The notes beneath the pieces are model-generated. The model saw only the letters and a program-made list of their open reading frames with translations, had not been told where the DNA came from and ran no database searches. Position numbers and translations under genes: made by a program. A stretch of DNA of 8,945 nt from Treponema sp. (GTDB taxonomy: Bacteria; Spirochaetota; Spirochaetia; Treponematales; Breznakiellaceae): assembly GCA_031283905.1 (NCBI GenBank), contig JAITAW010000176.1, positions 1 to 8,945 of the forward strand, given 5' to 3'. This document shows positions 1-6,813 of the stretch, one piece after another. Numbering within the stretch: the stretch's first letter is position 1; each line of letters begins with the position of its first letter.

Positions 1-2
1 CA

Positions 3-173
3 AACCGAACCAGCAACGCTAATTCATTACAGAATAAGGATTTACAACGAACAGGCGAAATAGAAACTACGGAAAATGCGCAACTTTCCGATTTTCATAT
101 ACAGCCGGAACGTTATGCGAAATACGGGCGAGAAATATTCGTAAAAAATTTTTCAAAAATACTTGACAAATGA
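3..173 (+). CDS. C-terminal end of an unidentified protein (start outside window)
   Basis: Reading from base 3, an open frame of 56 codons runs to a TGA at 171-173; its start must lie left of the window. The visible tail is polar at first (Asn, Gln, Thr, Glu rich) and ends in a basic/aromatic stretch, KYGREIFVKNFSKILDK, that reads like a natural helical C-terminus. The surrounding DNA is AT-rich, where 56 codons without a stop is somewhat unlikely by chance, but this is the only coding evidence. I do not recognise the family. The stop codon overlaps the TTGACA of the next promoter-like site, so the gene ends just where new regulatory DNA begins. It could also be a chance open frame. Confidence 0.45.
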   Translation, partial: NRTSNANSLQNKDLQRTGEIETTENAQLSDFHIQPERYAKYGREIFVKNFSKILDK

Positions 174-207
174 ATATCATATATTCCATATTAAAAACAT
201 GGAATAT
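163..207 (+). promoter_or_regulatory. promoter-like site overlapped by a palindrome
   Basis: A perfect -35 hexamer TTGACA (163-168) is followed after 18 bases by CATATT (187-192), a 4/6 match to the -10 consensus. A perfect 9-bp inverted repeat, ATATTCCAT (181-189) and ATGGAATAT (199-207), spans the -10 and the expected start point. It extends to 11 bp if a two-base bulge is allowed. That placement suits a repressor operator. The predicted transcript would run about 135 bases into the IS30 transposase remnant. Whether it is active is not visible. Confidence 0.4.
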
Positions 208-334
208 GAAATCGAATTGTATGGCCGAATTTTTTGAAGTGCGAAAATAGCAGGGCATAGAAACGGCATCGTAAACACGGTAGAATAAAGTTGCAAAACC
301 AAACTATCGGAGGTATCGGACCTTCGGTCCGCCG
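208..334. other. non-coding stretch before the transposase remnant
   Basis: No credible gene is seen here. The left end of the IS30 element should lie in this stretch, but I could not find a terminal inverted repeat, because the matching right end has been lost. The final bases hold a Shine-Dalgarno-like GGAGG (309-313) and a hairpin (317-331) just before the transposase ATG. Confidence 0.4.
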
Positions 335-339
335 ATGCC
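312..339 (+). promoter_or_regulatory. hairpin between Shine-Dalgarno and start codon of the transposase
   Basis: GGAGG (309-313) lies 21 bases before ATG 335, too far for normal initiation. Between them is a perfect 6-bp hairpin, CGGACC (317-322), loop TTC, GGTCCG (326-331); folding it would leave about six unpaired bases between the two. An alternative fold pairs 312-319 with 332-339 (one G-U pair) and would bury both the GG of the ribosome site and the ATG. The pairing is seen; a regulatory role is inference. Confidence 0.35.
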
Positions 340-1220
340 GTATACGCACTATAATACAGACGAACGGAACGCGCTACAGGCAATGGAGGGCATGGCCTTG
401 CCCACATGCTATATGTCCGTGATACTTGGCAAGCGTCCAAGCGGCGTCTACCGCGAGTTGAACCGAAACAGAACCGGCGGTGTTTATACCGGTAACGAGG
501 CTCGACAGGCGAGTGAGCGAAGGCGCCCGGACAACAAGTCAAGCCCCAAGCCGGACGACCATGCGCTCGCGCAGGAAATCCCGGGATTGTTTAAACAAGA
601 CCTGTCCGCAGACCAGATTTCAGGCCGGCTTGAGGTGCTATACCCTGAACAGCCGGAAAAACAGGCCTCGCCATCGGCCATCTACACCTTTTTATACGGG
701 GAAAGGGCGAAAGACCCCGCTCTACAAGAGCATTTCCGGCAAAAACAGGCAAAACCACGCAAGCGGAAGGGGGTGAAAGACCGTCATGGGCAAATAGGTG
801 GCCGTGTTTCCATCAATGAATGCCCGAACATCATCGAAGAGAAGTCCCGTGTGGGGGATTGGGAGGGGGACACCATAGAAAGCGCCGGTAAAAACGCCTA
901 TATCGCCACGTTTGTTGACCGAAAGACCAAGTTTCTTTCGACAAAGCTCATGCCGGACAAGACTGCGGCGCCCCTGAACAAGGCTGCGGTCCGCGCCTTC
1001 AAGCCTATACCCGTGCCCATGCGGAACATCCTGACGCCGGACAATGGCAAGGAATTCGCGGCGCATAGGAGCCTGTCGCACGCTCTGGGGGTTGGACATT
1101 TATTTCGCCCGTCCCTATCACTCATGGGAACGGGGACTGAACGAACATACCAACGGGTTGATACGGCAGTACCTGCCTAAAAAAATACCCTTTGACACCC
1201 TTACCAAAAAACAATACGAA
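335..1220 (+). pseudogene. IS30-family transposase, frameshifted and 3'-truncated
   Basis: IS30-family transposases are DDE enzymes that cut and join the element's DNA ends. The N-terminus (MPYTHYNTDERNALQ, then a helix-turn-helix ending GVYRELNRNR near residue 45) matches the usual start, which supports ATG 335. The catalytic core is clear: D179 in GDWEGDTI, D236 in TPDNGKEF and, after correcting the frame, E270 in WERGLNEHTNG, giving the family's D-33-E spacing. One extra base near 1087-1095 (a run of five G, or the GG at 1094-1095) throws the frame out at residue 253. The uncorrected product is a 281-residue protein lacking the catalytic Glu. In the corrected frame, family-like sequence stops after LTKKQYE (about 1220), where roughly 40 C-terminal residues including the usual NNRPRK block are missing. 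The element is therefore dead even if the frameshift is a sequencing error. Confidence 0.88.
335..1220 (+). mobile_element. IS30-family insertion sequence remnant
   Basis: Only the transposase body of the element can be seen. The right end is deleted or was replaced at about 1220, where the sequence changes into the 3' flank of the oppositely oriented NYN gene. No left or right inverted repeat and no target duplication could be identified. True borders are unknown; the left one is somewhere between the stop at 173 and the ATG at 335. Confidence 0.7.
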
Positions 1221-1232
1221 GTTTTTTCGCCA

Positions 1233-1661
1233 TTAAAATTCGCGCTTCAAAAAAAATTCCGCGTTATTACAGGCCTCGCGCCATTCCTTTTTCGCGTCGG
1301 CTCCTCCAATGCCCAAGATGTATTTCCCGCGCGCCCTTAAACGATGAGCCAGAAAAAGATAATCTGAGTCGGCGGACGCGATACAGAATGCGTTTATAGC
1401 GGGATTTAAGAATATCATTTCAACCGCATCCATGATAATACGATTGTCCGTGGCGTTGGATTGGAAGCGAAACGCCTGGAATTCTATAGCCGGATTTCTT
1501 AACAGTTTCTCTTTCCAGGATTTCATGTTCGGCTCCGTCCAATCGGCGTATACCCTTGTCTCATATATTTCACCGCAACTCTGTACCTCCGATAGTACAT
1601 TCTCATAATGATTACAGGAGATATTATCCCCATCAATAAAAATAGCGAACTGTTTTACCAT
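1233..1661 (-). CDS. NYN-domain (LabA/DUF88-like) putative RNase
   Basis: The product is 142 residues and consists almost only of a NYN domain, a PIN-like metal-dependent nuclease fold usually acting on RNA. The acidic residues expected of the active site are present: D10 and D12 with N13 in FIDGDN, D72 and D78 in ATDNRIIMDAVE, and D98 and D100 in ASADSDY. A glycine-rich GKYILGIGG strand (112-120) follows, also typical. The ATG at 1661 has a close purine-rich site, GGAGA (1670-1666 on the minus strand), with a second AAGGAGA a few bases further upstream. No OST-HTH/LOTUS tail is present, although many relatives carry one. The TAA at 1235-1233 lies about a dozen bases from where IS30 similarity ends, so the gene may have lost its C-terminus. 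The substrate is unknown. It converges on the transposase remnant and diverges from metG. Confidence 0.82.
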   Translation of the reverse strand: MVKQFAIFIDGDNISCNHYENVLSEVQSCGEIYETRVYADWTEPNMKSWKEKLLRNPAIEFQAFRFQSNATDNRIIMDAVEMIFLNPAINAFCIASADSDYLFLAHRLRARGKYILGIGGADAKKEWREACNNAEFFLKREF

Positions 1662-1880
1662 ATATTCTCCATATTCTCCTTAATACCGCGTTTTGTAGAG
1701 TGTTTCGTCAAGCGACGGCTTTTGTAAACACTGCTCCAAGGATTCTTCAAGCAGATTTCCAACAGCCTATCCGCTCTCTTGTATTATCAACCATTATCAA
1801 CAAAACTGCCGGAGGGATCTACTATATAACACGGTTTTACGCCGTTATATGTGATATAAACCGGTATCAATGCCGTTATC
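1662..1880. other. intergenic region between the NYN gene and metG
   Basis: No convincing gene is seen; a 67-codon GTG-started frame at 1700-1903 has no ribosome site and overlaps the metG promoter. The region holds a nested palindrome (1699-1732), a tandem ATTATCAAC repeat (1783-1791 and 1793-1801), an imperfect stem (1825-1834 with 1842-1849) and a GCCGTTAT direct repeat (1841 and 1872). A promoter for the minus-strand NYN gene should lie here. A TTGACG on the minus strand within the palindrome could be its -35, but no good -10 accompanies it. Confidence 0.5.
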
Positions 1881-1909
1881 TTGCGCTAAACTCCGGTTTC
1901 TGATATACT
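1881..1909 (+). promoter_or_regulatory. metG promoter, extended -10, near-leaderless
   Basis: TATACT (1904-1909, 5/6 match) is preceded by TGA, giving an extended -10, and by a weak -35 TTGCGC (1881-1886) at a 17-base spacing. The metG ATG is at 1919, nine bases after the -10, and its A is the first purine after position 1910. Transcription would therefore start at or within about three bases of the start codon. The intervening bases are pyrimidine-rich with no Shine-Dalgarno site. Confidence 0.6.
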
Positions 1910-1918
1910 GTTTCCCTT

Positions 1919-4192
1919 ATGAAACGTAGACTTATTACATCGGCTCTCCCTTATGTGAACAACGTCCCCCATTTAGGTAACTTGATACAAGTACTGTCCG
2001 CAGACGCCTTCGCCCGCTTCTGCAGGCTCCGCAGCTATGATACGCTCTACATCTGCGGCACGGACGAGTATGGTACCGCTACGGAAACCCGCGCGGCCGA
2101 AGAGGGCGTCGAGCCGCGTGAGCTATGCGACCGGTATCATGCCGTTCACGCGGCGATCTACCAATGGTTTAACATCGCGTTTGATATATTCGGACGCACG
2201 TCCACGCCTATTCAAACTGAAATTGTGCAGGATATTTTCAAGAAACTAGACGCTAACGGCTATATTGTGGAGCGTTCTATCGAACAGCTTCACTGCGAAA
2301 AATGCGGGCGCTTTTTGGCCGACCGCTATGTACGCGGCGTATGTCCGCACTGCGGTTATGAGGGAGCGCGTGGCGATCAGTGCGAGGCGTGCGGAAAACT
2401 CCTTGATCCTACGGAGCTTAAGGAGCCGCGCTGTTCAACCTGCGGTACAACGCCTGTCGCGCGGAAAACGAACCATTTGTACATAGACCTGCCGAAAATA
2501 AAAGATTTGCTCGAAACGTGGATACACGGCGCGTCAGAGAAGGGATTTTGGGCGAATAACGCCGTAGCCATGACCCACGCATGGATACGGGACGGGCTTA
2601 AAGAACGCGCCATTACCCGTGATTTGAAATGGGGAATTCCGGTGCCGAAAGCCGGATACGAAAACAAGGTCTTCTATGTGTGGTTTGACGCACCCATCGG
2701 CTATATTTCCATTACCGGCAATCTTGCGAAGGAGAGAGGCCTGGATTGGAGGGCGTTTGTCGATGATTGGTGGAAAAATCCCGATAGTGTGGAACTTTTT
2801 CAGTTTATCGGCAAGGACAATATACCGTTTCATACGGTTGTCTTCCCGTCAAGCCTTCTCGGATCGGGCGGCGACTGGACCATGCTCCACCACATGAGCA
2901 GTACCGAGTACCTCAACTACGAGACCGGTAAATTCTCCAAGTCCGAAGGGCGGGGCGTTTTCGGCACCGATGTTATGGAAACCGGCGTTCCCGCAGACGT
3001 ATGGCGTTTCTACATATTCTACAATCGACCCGAAAGATCGGATTCCGTTTTTACGTGGAGAGATTTTCAGGAGAAGGTGAACGGCGAGCTTATCGGTAAT
3101 CTGGGTAACTTTGTAAACCGCACCCTCGCGTTCGTAACCCGTTACTATGACGGCGCGATACCGGAGGGCGTTGAAAACACGGAATTCTGGAACACGGTAA
3201 GAAACTATGAAACCGCTATTGTTGAGAAACTGGAACGCGCCGATCTCCGCGATGCCTTCCACACCATCTTTGAACTTTCCGCGTATGCGAACAAGGTGTT
3301 TCAGGAAGGAGAGCCGTGGAAAAAGCGCGTAACGGATCCGGCCGCCGCGGCGAACCTCATCAGGGACCTCTGCTTTGTGGCGCGTGATCTTGCCGTGCTT
3401 ATTGAGCCGTATATGCCTCATACGGCGGAAAAACTGGCGTCTTTTTTCGGTTTGACTATTTTGACTATGCAGAGAGCCGAATCTTCCGGGAAAACCGTGC
3501 AGACTTCGCTTTCATGGGAAAATGTCGGCAAGCTCTCAGGCATACACCGCGTGGCAACGCCCGAAGTGCTGTTCTCCAAGCTGGAAGACGATGTAGTCAA
3601 GTGTTTGAGCCAAACATATGCGGGAACCCAGAAAGAACGGCAGAATAATGAACAGCGTGAAAAACCGACGAAAGAAGATGCGAAAGCGGTGAAAGAAAAC
3701 GTTGAACACGCCTTTACCGAATTAGACCTCCGTGTCGCTGAAATCGTCAACATTGAACGACACCCCAAAGCGGATAAACTCTATATTGAAACCCTTGATA
3801 TTGCAGGTGAGGAGCGGATCATCGTTTCGGGTTTGGCGCCTTTTTATAAAGAAGAAGAACTCCTCAATAAGCGCATCATCATCGTCTATAACCTGAAACC
3901 GGCGAAGCTGAGGGGGGTTGAAAGCCGGGGCATGTTGCTTGCCGCGTCTGTGAAGGACGAGGAAGGCAGGGAAATTGTCGAGGTTCTGGACGCGGGAAAT
4001 ACGCCTGCGGGCACGAGGATCGCGCTTGAAGGAGCGGAGCCGCCTGTCGCGCCTGCTGAAATCACTATTGATGATTTCATGGCAACGCCTATTATTGTAC
4101 AAGACGGGGTGGTTATGGCTGAGGGGAAAAAGCTCTGCGCCGCCGGAACCCCGATTGCTACAAAGGTCGTCATTAATGGCGCAGTACGTTAG
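1919..4192 (+). CDS. metG: methionine--tRNA ligase (MetRS)
   Basis: MetRS charges tRNA-Met with methionine in the cytoplasm. The 757-residue protein has the class I HIGH-type motif as HLGN (18-21) and the KMSKS-type motif as KFSKS (338-342). The connective region between them carries four Cys-X2-Cys knuckles (C126/129, C142/145, C155/158, C172/175), a pattern for two zinc sites found in the long-form MetRS. An anticodon-binding helical region follows (roughly 400-540). A charged Glu/Lys/Gln linker (about 568-598) then leads to a fused EMAP/Trbp111-type tRNA-binding domain from F599 (LDLRVAEIV, HPKADKLY, SRGMLLAAS). A further tail of about 50 residues ends the protein. There is no Shine-Dalgarno site, and the promoter sits right at the ATG. 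The last 17 bases overlap the start of the fem-like gene. Intact, with no missing motif. Confidence 0.97.
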   Translation: MKRRLITSALPYVNNVPHLGNLIQVLSADAFARFCRLRSYDTLYICGTDEYGTATETRAAEEGVEPRELCDRYHAVHAAIYQWFNIAFDIFGRTSTPIQTEIVQDIFKKLDANGYIVERSIEQLHCEKCGRFLADRYVRGVCPHCGYEGARGDQCEACGKLLDPTELKEPRCSTCGTTPVARKTNHLYIDLPKIKDLLETWIHGASEKGFWANNAVAMTHAWIRDGLKERAITRDLKWGIPVPKAGYENKVFYVWFDAPIGYISITGNLAKERGLDWRAFVDDWWKNPDSVELFQFIGKDNIPFHTVVFPSSLLGSGGDWTMLHHMSSTEYLNYETGKFSKSEGRGVFGTDVMETGVPADVWRFYIFYNRPERSDSVFTWRDFQEKVNGELIGNLGNFVNRTLAFVTRYYDGAIPEGVENTEFWNTVRNYETAIVEKLERADLRDAFHTIFELSAYANKVFQEGEPWKKRVTDPAAAANLIRDLCFVARDLAVLIEPYMPHTAEKLASFFGLTILTMQRAESSGKTVQTSLSWENVGKLSGIHRVATPEVLFSKLEDDVVKCLSQTYAGTQKERQNNEQREKPTKEDAKAVKENVEHAFTELDLRVAEIVNIERHPKADKLYIETLDIAGEERIIVSGLAPFYKEEELLNKRIIIVYNLKPAKLRGVESRGMLLAASVKDEEGREIVEVLDAGNTPAGTRIALEGAEPPVAPAEITIDDFMATPIIVQDGVVMAEGKKLCAAGTPIATKVVINGAVR

Positions 4193-5273
4193 CCGTATTG
4201 TAAGCATTGTACCGGTGGAATTGTCCTTCTGCAATACCGCCAAATCTTTCTTGCAATCCGGTTTTTGGGGCAGTTTCAAGGCGCGTTTCGGGTGGAATGC
4301 ACGGGGATTTCTGGTGGATTGGGGTGAATTGGGGCAGACACCCCTCATGGTCATACGCCGGCGGCTTATTCCGAGCTGTTCCTTTGCGTATATCCCGTGG
4401 GGACCTGAGTTTCCGGAAAATTTCCCCGCCGATGATGGTGAACGGAACCACGCGCTTGTTGATATTGCGGTTACCCTTCGTCATCTGCTTCCCGAAGACA
4501 CCGCCTTTGTCCGCTTCGATATACCCTGGTTTTCCACAAATGCGCTTCCTGCCATATATAAACCGTTGCGCCGTGCGGGCGCCGATGTTCAGCCGCCCGA
4601 TACGGTGTTCATCGACTTGACCGCTGACGAAGACGCCATCCTTGCCGGTATGAAGAGCAAAGCGCGGTACAACATTAGACTTGCCACAAAGAAAGGGGTC
4701 GTTGTCAAGAGGGTTGATGAAGAGGGGCTTCCCGCTTTTTATTCGCTGCTTAAAACCACGGCGAAAAGAGACGGTATAGCGATTCACGGTGTTAAATATT
4801 ACGAAACCCTCTTTTCACATTGCAAAAATTATCTTGGCGCGTCCAGTTGTTCTGACAATCGTCCGGGAAGTTTGGAATTAGGACTGTACCTTGCGGAACA
4901 CGAAGGCGATCTCCTTGCCGGTATTGTGGCGCTTTTTCGAGGCAAAGACGCGGTGTACCTGTACGGCGCTTCGGCAGATTGCAAGCGCAACCTCATGGCG
5001 CCCTACCTGCTCCAGTGGACGGCCATGTCCTACGCAAAATCTAAGGGGTGCGCCGTCTACGATCTGTTCGGCATACCGCCAAATGAAGACCCAAAGCACC
5101 CCATGTCAGGACTTTACCGCTTCAAAACCGGCTTTGGCGGCGCGGTTGTCCACCGGCCGGGAAGCTGGGATTACGCATACAAGCCTTTTCTCAGAACGCT
5201 CTTTGCCGCAGTGGAAACGGCGCGTCGAGCAGCGCGGTCTTTAAGAGCATTGAGAAAATTGAGAAGAAAATGA
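4176..5273 (+). CDS. FemAB-family peptidoglycan aminoacyltransferase
   Basis: Fem-family enzymes move an amino acid from aminoacyl-tRNA to the peptide stem of a peptidoglycan precursor at the inner face of the membrane. The 365-residue product shows family features in order: LQSGFWGSFKARFGW near the N-terminus, MKSKARYNIRLATKKGV (159-175), a YGAS (263-266) followed by a helix with APYLLQW, then YDLFGIPP (295-302) and HPMSGLYRFKTGFGG. The longer open frame reaches back to 3975 inside metG, but the family-like N-terminus supports ATG 4176. That start has AAAGG (4162-4166) nine bases upstream and overlaps the metG stop, so coupled translation is likely. The tail is very Arg/Lys-rich (residues 345-365). 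The amino acid transferred cannot be read from the sequence; glycine would fit treponemal peptidoglycan, and serine is possible given the adjacent serS. Confidence 0.88.
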   Translation: MAQYVSRIVSIVPVELSFCNTAKSFLQSGFWGSFKARFGWNARGFLVDWGELGQTPLMVIRRRLIPSCSFAYIPWGPEFPENFPADDGERNHALVDIAVTLRHLLPEDTAFVRFDIPWFSTNALPAIYKPLRRAGADVQPPDTVFIDLTADEDAILAGMKSKARYNIRLATKKGVVVKRVDEEGLPAFYSLLKTTAKRDGIAIHGVKYYETLFSHCKNYLGASSCSDNRPGSLELGLYLAEHEGDLLAGIVALFRGKDAVYLYGASADCKRNLMAPYLLQWTAMSYAKSKGCAVYDLFGIPPNEDPKHPMSGLYRFKTGFGGAVVHRPGSWDYAYKPFLRTLFAAVETARRAARSLRALRKLRRK

Positions 5274-5303
5274 CGGAGGCGTAAACCTCGACGGACTGTT
5301 CGG

Positions 5304-5327
5304 CGGCGTACCACCTGTATGCCGTTT
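5304..5327 (+). terminator. weak terminator-like hairpin after the fem-like gene
   Basis: An 8-bp stem, CGGCGTAC (5304-5311) with GTATGCCG (5317-5324, one G-U pair), closes a five-base loop and is followed by only three T residues. It lies 30 bases after the stop and before the serS promoter, which suits termination, but the short U-run makes it a weak candidate. Confidence 0.3.
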
Positions 5328-5377
5328 CGACTTGAGGCATGGGATAGGCAACATTTTCGATGAGACATCGTTACCGC

Positions 5378-5406
5378 TTGAAATATTCCCCGGCTACTGG
5401 TAGAAT
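5378..5406 (+). promoter_or_regulatory. serS promoter, extended -10, leaderless
   Basis: TTGAAA (5378-5383, 4/6) and TAGAAT (5401-5406, 5/6) are separated by exactly 17 bases, and the -10 is extended by TGG. The serS ATG begins at 5413, seven bases after the -10, which is the normal position of a transcription start. The message should therefore begin at the start codon. The only purine run upstream (GGTAG, 5399-5403) would not be transcribed. Confidence 0.7.
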
Positions 5407-5412
5407 TACCCT

Positions 5413-6687
5413 ATGCTAGACTATCATTTCATTGTAGAAAATCTCCAGGCGGTTAAAAAAAATATTGCCGTTCGGTTTATGAAAGCGGACGCGGACGCGG
5501 TTGCGTCTCTTTACCGCAAACGGACGGAACTGACCACCATGCTCCAGCAGTTGCAGCAGCGGCGGAACACAAACGCGGCCGCTATGAAGAGCAAACTGGA
5601 GGGCGAGCAACGTTTGGCTCTTATCGAAGAAGGTAAGAAATTCAAAGAAGACATCGCTATGATCGAAGCGGAACTGGCAAAAGTAGAAGCGGATTTGAGC
5701 GCCGAAGCCCGCCGCATCCCCAACATGGCGCATCCCGATGCCCCAATCGGCAAGGAAGACAAGGACAACCTGGAAGTCATGCGCACTGGGGAACCGGCGA
5801 AATTCAACTTCACTCCCAAAGATCATGTGCGGCTTGGGCAGGAGTTGGACATCATCGATTTTGAGTCCGCAGCCAAAGTTTCCGGCGTCAAATTTTATTA
5901 CCTTAAAAATGAAGGCGTGTTTCTGGAACTAGGGCTTGTACGTTACGCCCTAGATATTCTGCAAAAAAAAGGCTTCATCCCATTCATTACGCCAGATATC
6001 GCCAAAGAAGAAATACTTGAAGGCATAGGCTTTAATCCACGAGGCGTTGAATCCAATGTATACGCCCTTGAAGGAGAAGGCGCCTGCCTTGTGGGAACCG
6101 CCGAAATCACGCTGGGCGGCTACTATTCCAACACGATCATCGCAAAGGATAAACTGCCGCTTAAAATGGCGGGGCTTTCCCACTGTTTCAGGCGGGAAGC
6201 CGGAGCCGCCGGGCAGTTCTCCAAAGGGTTGTATCGCGTTCACCAATTCACCAAGCTGGAAATGTTCATATACTGTCTGCCGGAAGAATCGGACGGGATC
6301 CACGGATATCTTCGCTCCGTTGAAGAAGAGATTTTCTCCGGTCTTGAAATACCCTTCCGGGTTGTCGACACCTGTACCGGCGATCTCGGCGCGCCTGCGT
6401 ACCGCAAGTGGGATCTTGAAGCGTGGATGCCCGGGCGGGGCGATGGCGAATGGGGGGAAGTAACCTCAACTTCAAACTGTACCGACTACCAGGCGCGGCG
6501 ACTCAATGTCAAATACAAAGACAATGATGGTAAGAATAAGTTCGTCCACATGCTCAACGGCACGGCTATAGCCGTCTCACGAGCGATTATCGCGATTTTG
6601 GAAAATTTTCAACAGGAAGACGGTTCGGTGCGGCTTCCAAAAGCGCTTGTTCCATACTGTGGGTTTGATATAATAAAGAGAAAATAG
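5413..6687 (+). CDS. serS: serine--tRNA ligase (SerRS)
   Basis: SerRS charges tRNA-Ser, and the first step for tRNA-Sec, with serine in the cytoplasm. The 424-residue protein has the usual bacterial length and layout. A long N-terminal coiled-coil arm for the tRNA variable loop (about 27-105) is followed by the class II core with TAE (229-231), motif 2 HCFRRE (257-262) leading into GLYRVHQFTKLEMF, and motif 3 NGTAIAVSR (382-390) near the end. The serine-pocket segment TSTSNCTDYQARR is also present. ATG 5413 is supported by the normal first residues MLDYHFIVEN. It is 139 bases downstream of the fem-like gene and has its own promoter, so it can be expressed separately. Its last codons contain a promoter-like site for the next gene. 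No sign of damage. Confidence 0.97.
   Translation: MLDYHFIVENLQAVKKNIAVRFMKADADAVASLYRKRTELTTMLQQLQQRRNTNAAAMKSKLEGEQRLALIEEGKKFKEDIAMIEAELAKVEADLSAEARRIPNMAHPDAPIGKEDKDNLEVMRTGEPAKFNFTPKDHVRLGQELDIIDFESAAKVSGVKFYYLKNEGVFLELGLVRYALDILQKKGFIPFITPDIAKEEILEGIGFNPRGVESNVYALEGEGACLVGTAEITLGGYYSNTIIAKDKLPLKMAGLSHCFRREAGAAGQFSKGLYRVHQFTKLEMFIYCLPEESDGIHGYLRSVEEEIFSGLEIPFRVVDTCTGDLGAPAYRKWDLEAWMPGRGDGEWGEVTSTSNCTDYQARRLNVKYKDNDGKNKFVHMLNGTAIAVSRAIIAILENFQQEDGSVRLPKALVPYCGFDIIKRK
6647..6674 (+). promoter_or_regulatory. promoter inside the 3' end of serS for the lipoprotein gene
   Basis: A perfect TATAAT (6669-6674), extended by TGA, lies 16 bases after TTGTTC (6647-6652). It would start transcription near 6681, leaving a leader of about 130 bases before the GTG at 6814. 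The leader can form several helices, for example CCGCC (6718-6722) with GGCGG (6733-6737) and CGCGCG (6744-6749) with 6784-6789. Their function is unknown. Confidence 0.55.
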
Positions 6688-6813
6688 CGGGGAAACCGAC
6701 GTAAGAAAAGAATCTTCCCGCCCTTCAGGAGAGGCGGTACGCCCGCGCGCTCCAAAAGGGTGCAATTCCGGTTTTTTCCGTTCCGCGCGTCAAAAAAGAA
6801 AAAAGGAGAAAAT

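Noticed and set aside
177..542. 121-codon minus-strand frame across the transposase start
   Set aside because: It lies antisense to the clear IS30 N-terminus, with Arg/Cys/Ser-rich low-information composition typical of shadow frames.
1700..1903. 67-codon plus-strand frame starting GTG upstream of metG
   Set aside because: There is no ribosome site, no recognisable motif, and it runs through the repeats and the metG promoter; probably chance.
1662..1918. T-box or SAM riboswitch in front of metG
   Set aside because: There is no T-box sequence or antiterminator pattern, and the promoter sits at the ATG, so there is no leader to hold a riboswitch.
3975..4175. Longer N-terminus for the fem-like protein, extending back into metG
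   Set aside because: This part is the out-of-phase shadow of the MetRS C-terminal domain; the family-like sequence begins at ATG 4176, which has a ribosome site.
6760..6813. Start of the lipoprotein gene at 6760
   Set aside because: No ribosome site is present, and the extra residues would place a basic stretch before the signal peptide; GTG 6814 has AAGGAG at the right distance.
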